Origin: Hymenoscyphus infarciens
Lineage: Eukaryota > Ascomycota > Leotiomycetes > Helotiales > Helotiaceae
NCBI GenBank assembly: GCA_001414345.1
Contig: LLCB01000323.1
Span: 1-64,000 of the forward strand
Reading direction: 5' to 3'
DNA length: 64,000 bases
Shown here: one piece after another, positions 11,701-23,800 of the stretch
Layout: every line of letters starts with the position of its first letter
Position numbering within the stretch: the stretch's first letter is position 1
The notes under the pieces: model-generated
What the model was told of the DNA's origin: nothing
Seen by the model: only the letters and a program-made list of their open reading frames with translations
Databases searched by the model: none
Position numbers and translations under genes: made by a program

Positions 11701-13560
11701 TGTACTACTGAACCGCTATTTGCTTAATACTAATTCGACTCCGATTCGACTCCGATTTGAATTAAGGTCAACCTAGAGTCGGATTAGTATTAGAGTAGTT
11801 CTATTAGTTTAGAACTAATTCAGAACCGATTTAGAACTGATTTAGAACTGGTTCTAAACTAGTTTTAAAAGGATCTACTAGTTTAGAGCTAGTTTAGAAC
11901 CGATTTAGAGCTAGGTCTAAAAGAGAGCTAAATTAGTTTCTTAATCTATAACACCTTAAACACATCTAATCTAGGGTCAACTTTATATAAATAGTTTTAA
12001 ACTAGTTTAAAACTAGTTTAAAACTAGTTTAGAACTAGTTTAGAACTAGTTTAGAACTAGTTTAAAACAAGGTTAGAGCTAGTTTTAAGCTAGTACTAAA
12101 AAAGAAAAAGAGCTTAAAAAAGAGTTTAAAAAAAGAACTTAAATTTATATAATATACCTAAATGCTTAAGTCCTACTTCTACTAATTCTACTAATTCTAC
12201 TAATTCCACTGATTATTCTACTAATTAATCTACTAATTATTCCACCGACCTAAATAACGTTATCCTTATCTATATACCTTAATATGATTAGTTTAATTAG
12301 TTAGTTAGTTAGTTAGTCGGTTAGTTGATTAGTTAGTTAGAAACTATAAGATACGTACGTTAGTTTAGGAAGTAAGAGTAGAAATAGTATATACTATAAA
12401 AGCGATAGCAACAGCGATAGTAATAGTAAGAGTAAGAGCAATAGCAATAGTAATAGTAATAATATAGATAATAAATCTGAAGCTTCTAATTCGCTTTACT
12501 AAAAGTCTAACTATAAAATATATCTAAATTGTTAAAAAAGAAAGATTATTATTCGACAACGTAGAATTAACTAGGGTAGTAAACATAACAAATATAACAT
12601 AGATTATAATACTAATAAGCAGCTTAGTACTAAGTAATAAATATAATATAATAGTAATAGAGAGTTATTATTATCGTCGTTATCGTCGTCGTTATCAAAG
12701 TAAAGTATTAAAGTATCGAAGTCGAAGTATTAAAGTCGTTAAAGTTAAAGGTAGAAGTAGCTTATATACTAGGTCTTAGCAGTTACGTAGCTAGTTATAC
12801 ATAGTATACTATGTTTAGTAAGAGCGACCCTAGTACAAAAGCCACGCTCTACTATATAACCTACTTTTGTTATATAACTTACTAAAACTTATATACTAGT
12901 AGCTTTAATTATAAGGATTATTAATATATAATTACTAATTAAAGTTAATATATAAAAAGTTACCTAAATTACTTTAAAAAAAAAAAACACTCTCTTTAGA
13001 CTTTTTATTTTTTCTTTTAAGTACTTTTTAGGTATCAATATATTACTAATATATAGCTAGTATATACTAAAGCTAGTATTAGTTATAATAGAATAGCTTA
13101 AGCTACTTAGAACTACTTAGAATAGGTTTGGAATAGGTTTAGAACCTCTCTAAATAGGTTCTAAACCTTAGAACCTCTCTAAACTATAGCTAGCTATAGC
13201 TCTAATTAATTTAACAATTTAGAATAGGTTTAGAACCTCTCTAAATAGGATTAGAACCTTAGAACCTCTCTAAATAGGTTCTAAACCTCTCTAAATATAA
13301 TTAGAACCTTAGAATCTCTTTAAACTATAGCTAGCTATAGCTCTAATTAATTCAACGATTTAGAATAGGTTTAGAACCTCTCTAAATAGGATCAGAACCT
13401 TAGAACCTCTTTAAATATGATTAGAACCTCTCTAAATAGGATTAGAACCTTAGAACCTCTCTAAATTAGATTAGATACTATATCGACTCTTACTTAAGCT
13501 ATTAAAATCGATTTAATACTGATTTAAACTAGTTTTAAGTAAAAGCGAGCGGGTATATAC
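11701..13560. repeat. Family X repeat copy 4, inserted in Copia-A
   Basis: This is the longest uninterrupted X copy (about 1.86 kb). Left terminus: tgtactactgaaccgctatttg. Right terminus read inward: gtatatacccgctcgctttta. These ends resemble each other (CCGCT..GCTT..TACT) and also the Y termini. The uninterrupted Copia-A sequence at about 33,876-33,900 gives the pre-insertion state. Aligning it leaves only an AT dinucleotide common to both flanks, so the exact X boundary and target duplication are not settled. Confidence 0.6.
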
Positions 13561-13659
13561 GATATTTATTAAAAGTCTTAATCTTAGAAATAGCTAAAAT
13601 ATATATAATAATATAAGATAGATATAGTACTTAATATATATATCTACCTTATAGAGAGA

Positions 13660-14150
13660 TATAATATATATAATAATATAAGATTAATAAGTTAAGAATT
13701 TAAAGTATTTAAGTCTAAGATATTAAAATTATTATAAATAATTTATAACTTACGCTATAAGCTACCTAGGATTACGTGCTCAATCTTATATAGGCCTATT
13801 TATTAAGCTTAATAAGTGTGTTATATAACCGAGCGTCTATAACGTGTTAGGGGCGCTCTAGAGTAACGCGTCGATATATAGACCTAAAACAAAGGATCCT
13901 TTATTTTAGCTCTTTATCCTAAAAAGTATAAGAAATCGCTAGATCGGTATAAGTCCACTACCTTAGTAGATATTACGTACTACGGACCTAATTCCACACC
14001 TAGTTCCGTACGCTAAGACTGCTAAGCCTTCGGTCTATATAAGGAGGCCTTTAGGACACCGAAAAGACCTGAACACACACACACCCACACATTTATATAT
14101 ATTCATACATATTCACTCCCTAACTGCTTCATCACGTGACCATTCTTACA
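13660..14150 (+). repeat. Copia-A LTR (491 bp)
   Basis: It matches the two 509-bp LTRs at 29,150-29,658 and 33,984-34,492. It starts after a purine-rich stretch (agagaga) and ends in CA before family Y sequence. It contains the LTR landmarks ctatataaggaggcctt (TATA-like, near 14,037) and an AC-repeat near 14,075. Confidence 0.75.
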
Positions 14151-14735
14151 AAGTCGAAGTCGAAGGTGGGGGTAGCCCGTGCGTCCGTAGGTCTTAGCGG
14201 TTACGTAGCTAGTCGGACGTAGCGCACCGTGTTCGGTAAGAGCGACCCTAGTACGAAAGCCACGCCCTACCACGTAACCCACTTTAGTCACGTGACATAC
14301 TAAGACTTTTACGCTAGTAGCCCTAAATTTATAGACTACTAGAATATAAAAATTATATAAGGTTTATATGTAAAAAGCCGCTAGAATCGCCTTTGAAAAA
14401 AACAACACTCTCTCTAGACTTTTTATTTTTTCTTCTAAGTACTTTTTCTTTATTTTAGACACGTTTCTTAAACTAAGTTAAACCTAAATAGAGCTAGATT
14501 ATAAATTAGTTTATAATTTTAAATCGTTTTATAAATCGGGTTAACTCACCTTAAATCCTTTTATAAATCGGGTTATTACTTTAAATCGTTTTATAAATCA
14601 GGTTAACTTACCTTGAATCGTTTTATAAAGCGTATTAGAGCTACTTCTAGAAATAACTAATATATTAAACCAGTATTAAACCGGTATTGAATCTAAGTTA
14701 AAACTAGTTCAAAACTCTAGTAGAGGGCATATAAG
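14151..14735 (-). mobile_element. Family Y fragment, cut on its left by the Copia-A LTR
   Basis: Minus-strand Y sequence runs from the cgactt tract (14,151-14,170) through the GC-rich conserved block (14,185-14,290) and the minisatellite (14,520-14,630) to the terminus at 14,735. The dinucleotide after the terminus is AA rather than TA, unlike the other copies. The remaining half of this copy is not found on the other side of the LTR, so the region has been rearranged or deleted. Confidence 0.65.
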
Positions 14736-14982
14736 AACTTATAATACCTTAAAATAGCTTTATATCTAATTTAGACGCTTTATCTTTATTAGATACTAGT
14801 TTTACTTTAGCTATTATAGATGTATATATAGGATTAGCTTCTTTAAAGCTATACTTTTCGAATACTTTAGCTATATGATTACTTTAGTCTAGCTTTAGAA
14901 CCTAATTATTATAAGAGTCTTTACTTATAGTAACGTTTATGTCTAGATAGTCTTTTATAAGTTCTAAATCTTCAACTATAAA

Positions 14983-15330
14983 GTGCTTTTCTAGGTCTTT
15001 AATAAGTTCTTTAGTAAATAGAATAGAAGGAGCTATTATAGCTATATTATCTATATATATACTAAGTATAATAGACTTCTCTCTATTTATCTAAAGCGTG
15101 CTTTTCTAGGTCTTTAACAAGTTCTTTAGTAAATAGAATAGAAGAAGCTATTATAGCTATATTATCTATATATATACTAAGTATAATAGACTTCTCTCTA
15201 TTTATCTAAAGCGTGCTTTTCTAGGTCTTTAACAAGTTCTTTAGTAAATAGAATAGAAGAAGCTATTATAGCTATATTATCTATATATATATACTAAGTA
15301 TAATAGACTTCTCTCTATTAAGCTAAAGAT
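14983..15330. repeat. Local triplication of about 115 bp in Copia-B reverse transcriptase
   Basis: The segment beginning gtgcttttctaggtcttta occurs at 14,983, 15,099 and 15,213, each followed by the same run to actaagtataatagacttctctct. It covers the catalytic Y-I-D-N portion of the reverse transcriptase, so this copy carries three partial active-site segments. The units are nearly identical, so the triplication is recent relative to most of the RIP mutations. Confidence 0.85.
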
Positions 15331-17874
15331 ATGATTTAGAATTTAAAGAACTATACTTTAAGCTATATAAAGCCTTTAAAAGTAAGAGACTAGTAATACT
15401 ACTACTTTCTTTTATAAAGTAGTTACTTACTTTTAAGTAAGTATCTAGTTCTTTAGAAGGCTTTATATATAGATTATTAGTATTTATAAGCCTATAAGTA
15501 AAAGTAGAAACTATATCTATCTTATATATAATAAGACTATAAAGAATTACTAAAGTAAAGACTAGTTTCTATAAAATCTACTTAATAACTCTAGTATAAG
15601 AGTCTATATAGTCTCTTCTATAGATTTACTTAAAGCCTTTAGCTATAAACCGACTTTTTAGCTCTATATAGCCGTCTTTAAGATCTTTAATCTTATAGAC
15701 CTACCTAGTTTTATTAGAGATAATAGAAGAAGAGGAAGAAGAAGAGTCTAAAGAGCTATTAGCTTTCTAAGTCTTATTAGACTCTAGAGTATTTAGCTTA
15801 TTTTATATAGACTTAATCTAGTAGTCTTTATAAAGATTACTAGGACTAATAGCTTCTTAATAAGTTTTAGGTTCTAAAATAAACTCTATAAGCTTCTTAA
15901 TAGTAACTTCAGAAGTTATAGCCTTATTATTATCTTCTTCTATAAGGTTTTCACTCTCTATTTTAGAGACTAAAAGAGTAAAATCAGCGTAGTTATAAAA
16001 GAAAGCTAAATTAGCTCTTTTAGTATAAGTTCTATTATAGTTATAGCTAATAGCTTTTCGAGGTCTTAGATTAATAGATTCCTTTATAACTTCTTCGTCT
16101 TTACTTTCTACTATAGAATTAATATTTTCTATAGCTTCTTCTTATCTTTAAAAGTCTATAGGTTCTTTTATAGCTTCTTCTTCTTCTAGTTCTTCTATAT
16201 TTATAGAAGGCTCTTTATCTTTAGAAAGTTTATTTATAATCTCTAAAAGAGTATTATAGTCTTCTAAATTAGAATCTAGTAGAGTACTTTAGTCTTTTTT
16301 AGACTTATAGTCTTCTTTATACTACTCTAATTCTTCTTTAATAGTAATATCTCTAGTAGAGTCTATAGTCTTCTTATTAAAGTTATAGACTAAATAGTTA
16401 TTAGAAGAATTAAAGTCTACTAGTATATCTTTATTAGCCTTAACTTCTAGTTTTCTTAAGCTATCTTTAAGTCTTACTTCTTTTAGTTTAAGATAAAAAT
16501 AAAGAGAGCTAAGTACTTTAATATAAGATATATTAGGCTTTTCTTTTAGAATAGCTTTATAAAGAGCACTCTTTATAGTAGAGTTATAAGTCTTATTCTT
16601 TATATAAATTATAGACTTAACTAAATAAGACTAAAGGTATAGTAGTATATTCTTTTTAGCTACTATAGCTATAAGTCTTTCTAGAATATATTTATTAAAA
16701 CGTTTAAATATACTATTCTATTTTTAATTATAAAAGCTTATATAATTGTTATATATCTCGTTCTCTTTATAAAATAGATCCTACTTAGTACTTTTAAACT
16801 CTTTAGTATTATCTAAGTACTTATAATTCTTTAATAGAGATATTGAATTAATTCTTTAATAGCTTATATAGTTCTATTAAAGTATCTTAAGCTTCTAATT
16901 TAAGCTTAATAATATAGATATAGACTAGTCTAGTCTTTTAATAAGTAAAGGTAATAAAGTAAGATTCTCTTTTATTTCCTTTAACTCTAAAAAGACTAGC
17001 TATATCTAGATTAAAGTAAGTAAGAGAGTTACTATTACTAAGGCTCTTTAAAGGTATATAGCTTACTTTCTTAGTTAGTTTACCTAGATAGTAAGGTTTA
17101 TAGTTATCTATAGTCTTATTAGACTTATTACTAAGCTTAAAGCCTATAGTATTATCTATAGTTTTAACTAAATACTCTAGGTTTAAGTAATTAAGTCTCT
17201 TATATAATAGAGTGAGATTTTCTTCTTTAATAGACTTATTACTACTATAAACTACTTTTTTAAGCTTACTATAGTCTATAGCTAGTTTAGGAAGATAATA
17301 AGTATTCTTTTACTAAATAGCTTTAATCTTAATATTAGCTTTATTATTACTAATATAAGTATAGTCTTTATTAAGCTTAATATTCTAACCTTTACTAGCT
17401 AAAGAGTAATCTAAAATTAGAGTATTATTAAGGCTAGAAACGTAGTATACGTTCTTAATAAGTAGCTCTATTCTTTTATAAGTAATAGATATATTACTTT
17501 TACTTAATAGAGGTTCTTTAACGTTATTAGCTACTATAATCGAGCTATTTTTTAGCTTTTTAAAATTAAGAAGCTAGTCTTTATTAGGCGTAAAGTGTTT
17601 AGTTACTCTAGAGTCTAATACTAGTATATTATTAGAGCTAGTAAAGCTAGCTATAGTATTATTATTACTATTAGTACTAGCTAATATAATAAGTTCAGAT
17701 AAAGCTTTAGAGTTATTAAAGTCTTTATCTTTGTCTTTGTCTTTATTCTTCTTTTTATTCTTTTTAAAAGAATTATTACTAGTATTATTAGAGCTCTTTC
17801 TAAGCTCTAGGTAAAGTATAAAGTATTTACTCTTAATATACCTCTTTTTATTATAGTAGGTATATAAAGAACTA

Positions 17875-19532
17875 CTTACATACCCTCTACTAGGGTTTTA
17901 AGCTAGTATTAACTTAGACTTAATACTGGTTTAATACCGGTTTAAGATATAAGTTATTTCTTAAAGTAGCTTTAATACGTTTTATAAAACGATTTAAAGT
18001 AATTTAAGCTAATTTATAAAACGATTTAAGGTAAGAAACTAATTTATAAAACGATTTAAGAGAATTATAAAACAATTTAAGGGAATTTAAGCTAATTTAT
18101 AAAACAATTTAAAGTAAGAAACCGATTTATAAAACAATTTAAGGTAATTTAAGCTAATTTATAAAACGATTTAAAATTAGAAACTAACTTATAATCTAGC
18201 TCTTAACTTAGTTTAAAAAATATATTAAAAATAAAGTACTTAAAAGAAAAAAAAAAGTCTAAAGAGAGTGTTTTTTTTTTTAAAGACGATTTAAGCAGCT
18301 TTTTACATATTAACTTTAATTAGTAATTATATATTAATAATCCTTAGAATTAGAGCTATAAGTATATAAAAAATAAAAGTTATATAACTAAAGTAGGTTA
18401 TATAGTAGGGCATGGCTTTTATACCAGGGTCGCTCTTACTAAACATAGTACACTACGTACAACTAGCTACGTAACTGCCAAGACCTAGCGCACGGGCCAC
18501 CCCCACCTTCGACTTCGACGACTTCGACTTTAATATCTTCGACTTCAACACTTTACTTCGACGACGACGACGACGACGACAATAATAACTATCTATTAAT
18601 ATCGCTATTATATTACATTCCTTACTCAGTATTAAGCTACTTATCAGTATCGTAATCTAGGTCGTATTCGTCGTATTCGTCGTATTTACTACCCTAGTTA
18701 ATTCCACGTTATCTAATAATAACCCTTCTTTTTTAATAATTTAGGTATATTCTACGGTTAGACTTTTAACAGAGCGAATTAGAAGCTCTAAATTAGTTAC
18801 CTAGCGAATTAGAAGCATTAGATTTATTATCTACATTATCGCTATTACTATCGCTATTACTATTACTATTAGTGTCGCTTTTATAATATATACTATTTCT
18901 ACTCTTACTTCTTAAACTAATATATATGTCTTATAGTTTCCAACTAACCGACTAACTAACTAACTAATCTAACTAATTAAATCAAAGCATATATATAGAG
19001 ATAACGTTATTTAGGTTAGTAGAACATTTAGTAGAATAATCGGTGGAATTAGTAGAATTAGTAGAATTAGTAGAATTAGTAGAAGCAGGACTCGGGTATT
19101 TAGGTATATTATATAAGAGTAGTATAGCTATGTAATATACGCCTGATTACGTGATTTTAGTCTTTTTTTATATATATTCTCTAGTGATTTTAAATAGTTT
19201 TTAGTACTAATATAACGCTACTCTAATACTAAGTTACTACTAGTTTAAGGCAGGTCTAGAATTAAGTTAAACTAGTGTCTAATACTAACTTAACTTACTA
19301 ACCTAGTTTATAACCTAGTTCGACTTATTAAAACAAGTCAGGTTTTACTACTATAAATTATCTTAAGTTAGTTTCAAAGTATATTTAACCTAGTTCTTAA
19401 ATCTTTTTAAACTGCTTTAATCTAGTTTATAAACTAGCTCGAATACGCTTCTAGAATCGGTCTAAATCACCTTAAGTCAAGGTTAAACCGGATTCAACCC
19501 CGTCTTAAAACCCTCGCTAGTTGGCAGTAAAG
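17875..19532 (+). mobile_element. Family Y element in Copia-B gag (1,658 bp, TA target duplication)
   Basis: It is flanked by TA at 17,873-17,874 and 19,533-19,534. The termini match Y at 8,032-9,524. It carries the full set of Y internal blocks, but the microsatellites are visibly eroded. For example, gctgtcgctgtcg tracts became gctattactatcgctatta (about 18,840-18,870), and the gaccgacc tract became gactaactaac. Removing the element and one TA rejoins the Copia-B gag frame straight into its zinc knuckle. Confidence 0.85.
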
Positions 19533-20181
19533 TAGTTTTAATAGAAGCTTTATTAGCTTCTAAATCACTTCTTTAAGTTATTCTAGACTCTTTATCTATA
19601 AGGTCGCTTATTAAGTTATTTAAGTTTATAGAACTAACGTCGTTTTCTATATCTTCGTACTTTCTAGATATAAAGGAATTAAAAGAACTAAGAAGACTAT
19701 TAAAGACAATAACTAGTATAAAAGCATTAGATACTTTTTTATCTAAGCTTTTTAAGTGTATAGCTAAGGACTAGATTTTAGATATATATTCTTTTATAAT
19801 ACTAAAGTTACTATAGTAGGCGTTAGTTATCTTATTATAATATCGACCTACTAGTTCTAGACTAGAGCTACTAAAGTTGGTCTTAATTTTATTCTAAAGA
19901 GTAGAAGAAGAGTTAACGTCTATATATCTCTTTAAATTATTAGAAGAGATAATAGCTTATAAAGTAGCTAAAGCTTTATTACTATTAGTCTTATAATCCT
20001 CTAGCTTATCTTTTCCTTCTTTTATCTTATTATAATATAAAGACTTCCTAGGTTCTTTAATAGTACCTAAGATATAAGGTATAAAACCGTTTTTCTTTAG
20101 ATAAAGCTTAGCTTCTATAAGCTACTCTATATAATTAGAGTAGCTAATTAGCTTCTCTCTTTTAAACGAAGTAGAAGACAT

Positions 20182-20880
20182 ATAAATTAAAATATACTCT
20201 TTTAAGTACTTATTAGCTTTTTTGGTTAGAGAAGAATAGTAAGCTTTATATTCTCTTTTAAATATAAATAGCTATACTATCTTTCTTTCTTACTAGGCTA
20301 ATATTTCTTATATAAGAATAGAATAACCTACGTACTAATTAGACTATACTTAACTCTCTCTAAAAATAGCTTCTTATAAGTATAAATAATAGTAGTCTTA
20401 TATAATCTAAAAGTCTACTAGAAGAGATAGCTACTTCTTACTAGCTTCTTTATATATATAAGTCTCTATATAAAGGTAGCTATAAGCCTAGATATCTTAG
20501 TTTAAGAAGAAGGCTATACTACTCGTTATAGGATAATATAATTATATAGATATAGCTATAGATATAAATATAAGTAGTATATATATAAGTTTTTATATAT
20601 ATTTACTTATATCTCTAGCTTTACTCTTACTAGAGCTTCTATCTTAGAGACTCTTACTAAAGACTTTACTATTAGAGAGAGGTAGAGAGAGTAGAGTATA
20701 CTACTAAATATAATAGTATTTAGACTAGAAGTTAGGTAATATTACGTAATATTATATAAAATAAGTTTAGCTCTCTAAGCTTATAACCTATAAGAGGCTA
20801 CGTATATATAGAGTAGACTATAGAGTAGGCTAGAAGGGAATAAGTTAAATTAGTATAGAGTAGATTAAGTAATTACTAAA
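20182..20880. other. AT-rich segment, probably Copia-B 5' untranslated/LTR region
   Basis: It lies directly upstream (minus strand) of the Copia-B gag ATG. It is very AT-rich with short runs of TA and no coding frame. I could not find a matching second LTR in the window, so the LTR boundary is not defined. Confidence 0.35.
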
Positions 20881-23800
20881 CCACGTTTCTAAGAAGTCAA
20901 AGTATAAGTATAAAAGACTTAGTAAATCTTAACTTAATTTCTAACTAAAGAATAGTAAAAGACTATATATATTTCTAGAGTAAATACTAGAAGCTTCTAT
21001 AGCTTATAAATTAAAGAGGGTATTAGAAGATTCTAGAGATTATATATTCGCTTAACTATAATCGAGAATATAACTAAACCTTCTAGATAATACTAGAAAG
21101 AACTAGTATAGACTAAGGTTTAAACCTAAAGCTTATTAGTAAGTATAGTAATTATTACCTAATACTAATAAATAAGTACTTAATATATATCTTCTTTATA
21201 CTATATAATAGGCCTAGTTTAGTAAAAGCTTTAAGTAGTTTATATATATAGTCTATATACTCTTTAAAGCTTTTACTTACTATTACTATATTATTAATAT
21301 ACGTTCTTATAAAAGACTTTGAATCTTAAAAGTAATAGTCTATAAGTAAGTTATTAAGTATATACTAGTATATTCTAGTATCTTATAATTAGTATATTAG
21401 AGGTTTCTTAGCCTTTATAAGATATAACTATAAAGTAATAGTAGTAGTCTAAATATATCTACTATTAGAAGAAGAATACTAAGTTATTAATAGCTATAAG
21501 AAAGTCATAGCTAGAAGATATTACTATACTTTTAGCCTATAATAGTATTAGATATATATCTAGTATAACTAATCTATTTAGCTCTTAAATATCTATTACT
21601 ATATAGCCTTTCTTATTCTTCTTATTCTTCTATACTCTAAAAAGCAGATATATAAAAAGATAATATATTATTATCTATTCTATTTTACTTTCTTAATATA
21701 AACTATTATATACTTTATTAATTAATTCTTAGCTATATTAGCTAGCTAGATAAATTTAAGCCTTACTAGTTATATACTCTTCTTACTCTCGTTTTAAGTA
21801 GACTTTTATCTATTAGTTTATAAAGATCTTTACCTCTTTACTTAGTAGTTATACTTTTAAGAACTCTTTATATATAGCCTTTAGTCTTATAAACACTTTA
21901 CTATTACTATAAATTATAATTTCATTTAGTAGCTTTATCTCTATTATTAATATCTTCTTTACTTATTTTATCTTTACTACTAGTTATAAGATCTTATCTT
22001 AGTATTCTACTTTAATATAATATATCTTATTAAAGGTTATTTTAGTTAACTTTCTTAATATTAAGTTTTAGAGTAGCTGAATTAGCGTGTTTAAGCTATT
22101 CTTTATAAGAATAGCTAAAAATTTATTATTAACTAGGTATATAAATAGAGTAATATTTAACTTTATTAGTTTAAAGAGGTATTCTTTATTCTATAGAGCG
22201 AGGTTATAGACTCTAACTAGTATACTTATATATAGTAGAATTAGTATAGCCTTTTTAATATATACTAGCGTATCTATTATAGAGCTAATATATTAATACT
22301 CTCTAGTCTTATAATAGCTACTTCTACTAATATATTAGCTTATAAGTTCTTAATAATATATACTTCTCGCTTAATCTACGTAAGTGCTTCCTTTCTATCT
22401 TAATTCTTACTTAGAAAGTAAAGGTCTAATATTATATATTCTATAGACTAATAAGTGTTTCTTAAGATACTCTTTATAATAATCTCTATAGCTATATATC
22501 TTACTTTAGCCTCTAGTTTTATCTTTATAAGCTAGCTTTAGTCTACTAGTAATAGACTATATCTTATATCTAGAGATATATCGTATCTAGACTTCCTTCT
22601 TTAAATAATAGTATTATTAATTAGATATATATCTATCTTCTAAACTATATCTAGTACTAATATCTATTTAGCTTTTAGCTAAACTCTAAATTACTTTAGT
22701 ATAGAGCGTATTAGACTTAGCTGTTTATATAGGTTTTTTGTTAAAGAAGTCTTTCTTTCTTATAATATAGACTTTTTTAATATTATAGCTTTCTTAGATA
22801 TACTTATATAATTTATTCTTTAATTTGAATTCCTTTTTATAATTCTTATATTTAAGAAGATCTACTACTATTTAGCTAAAGCCTAAAGAGGTCTTATAGA
22901 ATTAGATATTTAGGTTATCTTTAATATACGTTTAATTATTATTTATAAAGGCTAGATTATTTATTTTAAAGTCTTATAGTAGTTTATAGCTCTCTTTATA
23001 ATATAATTAGATATTTTTATTAAAGTATTTATTCTAATTTAATATACTCGCTCTCTTAGCTATTAAATACGCTAGTATAGTTAGCTTCTTAAGTATTATA
23101 TACTCTCTATAAATAAGTTAGCTTATTATTCTACTATAGATTCTATATATACTTAATATCTCTAGCGAGAGGTAGGCTAAGAGTATTTAGTTATATTTAT
23201 ATATATTTTAAAAGCCTATTTTCTTATTACTAATTTTATAGAGAATACTATCCTAGTCTATAATATTTCTAAGTTTAAAACTACTTATAGTTATTAGTAT
23301 AACCGCTTCTATTATTCTAGCTACTACGGTTCTCTTTATCTAAATATCTAATTTTCTATAATCTCTTTCTTCTTAGAAAGGTTATTTAAATTATTATATA
23401 TTTAAATATAGAAAGCTATTATAACCTTTTAAGAATCCTCTACTATTTCCTCTATATCTAATTTTTATACTTATCTCGTTACTAATAGTAGCTAATAGTC
23501 TATTAGCTATATTTAAGATTAGTAACTATTCTTTATTATATATATCTAAGAATTATATTAACTTCATATTATCTATAAAATAGTGAATAATTAATTAAAT
23601 TAGTAAGTTTATTATATTATATAGTATTATTATCTAATTAAATTTAGATTTAAATTATATAGATTTAGTATTTTAGAATAGCTCTTAGATAAACTCTCTA
23701 ATCGTTTTCTCTTAGTAGATATTATATAAGATTAACTTTACTTTTATTATATACTTTTAAGCTATATTTATTAGGATTTTAAACTATATAATAATAGCTT

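Larger units (their letters stand above)
10511..14150 (+). mobile_element. 3' half of a Copia-A element with its 3' LTR, interrupted by X repeat copy 4
   Basis: The pol part (10,511-11,700) matches 32,690-33,890 of the complete Copia-A. It carries the reverse transcriptase Y-I-D-N motif region near 10,770 (catalytic Asp changed to Asn) and the RNase H end with Y-K-R-I-K-H-I-N-I near 11,560. X copy 4 (11,701-13,560) splits the element shortly before the LTR. The LTR runs 13,660-14,150 (491 bp) and ends in ..ttctta-ca inside family Y sequence at 14,151. The 5' half and 5' LTR are missing. Confidence 0.7.
14736..20181 (-). mobile_element. Copia-B retrotransposon gag-pol, RIP-inactivated, interrupted by a Y element
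   Basis: Minus-strand reading starts at an ATG at 20,181-20,179 (M-S-S-T-S-F-K-R-E-K-L) and passes through gag to a zinc knuckle near 17,830-17,872, whose Cys/His residues are mostly Tyr. A D-S-R/G protease-type motif follows near 17,608, then a GAG-pre-integrase block (L-Y-K-R-L-N-Y-L near 17,190). Integrase and a Ser-rich linker come next, then reverse transcriptase with Y-I-D-N near 15,050 and its thumb (14,760-14,990). RNase H and the 3' LTR are missing at the left. The frame continues exactly across the Y insertion at 17,873. There are many TAA/TAG in place of Gln. Dead copy. Confidence 0.75.
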
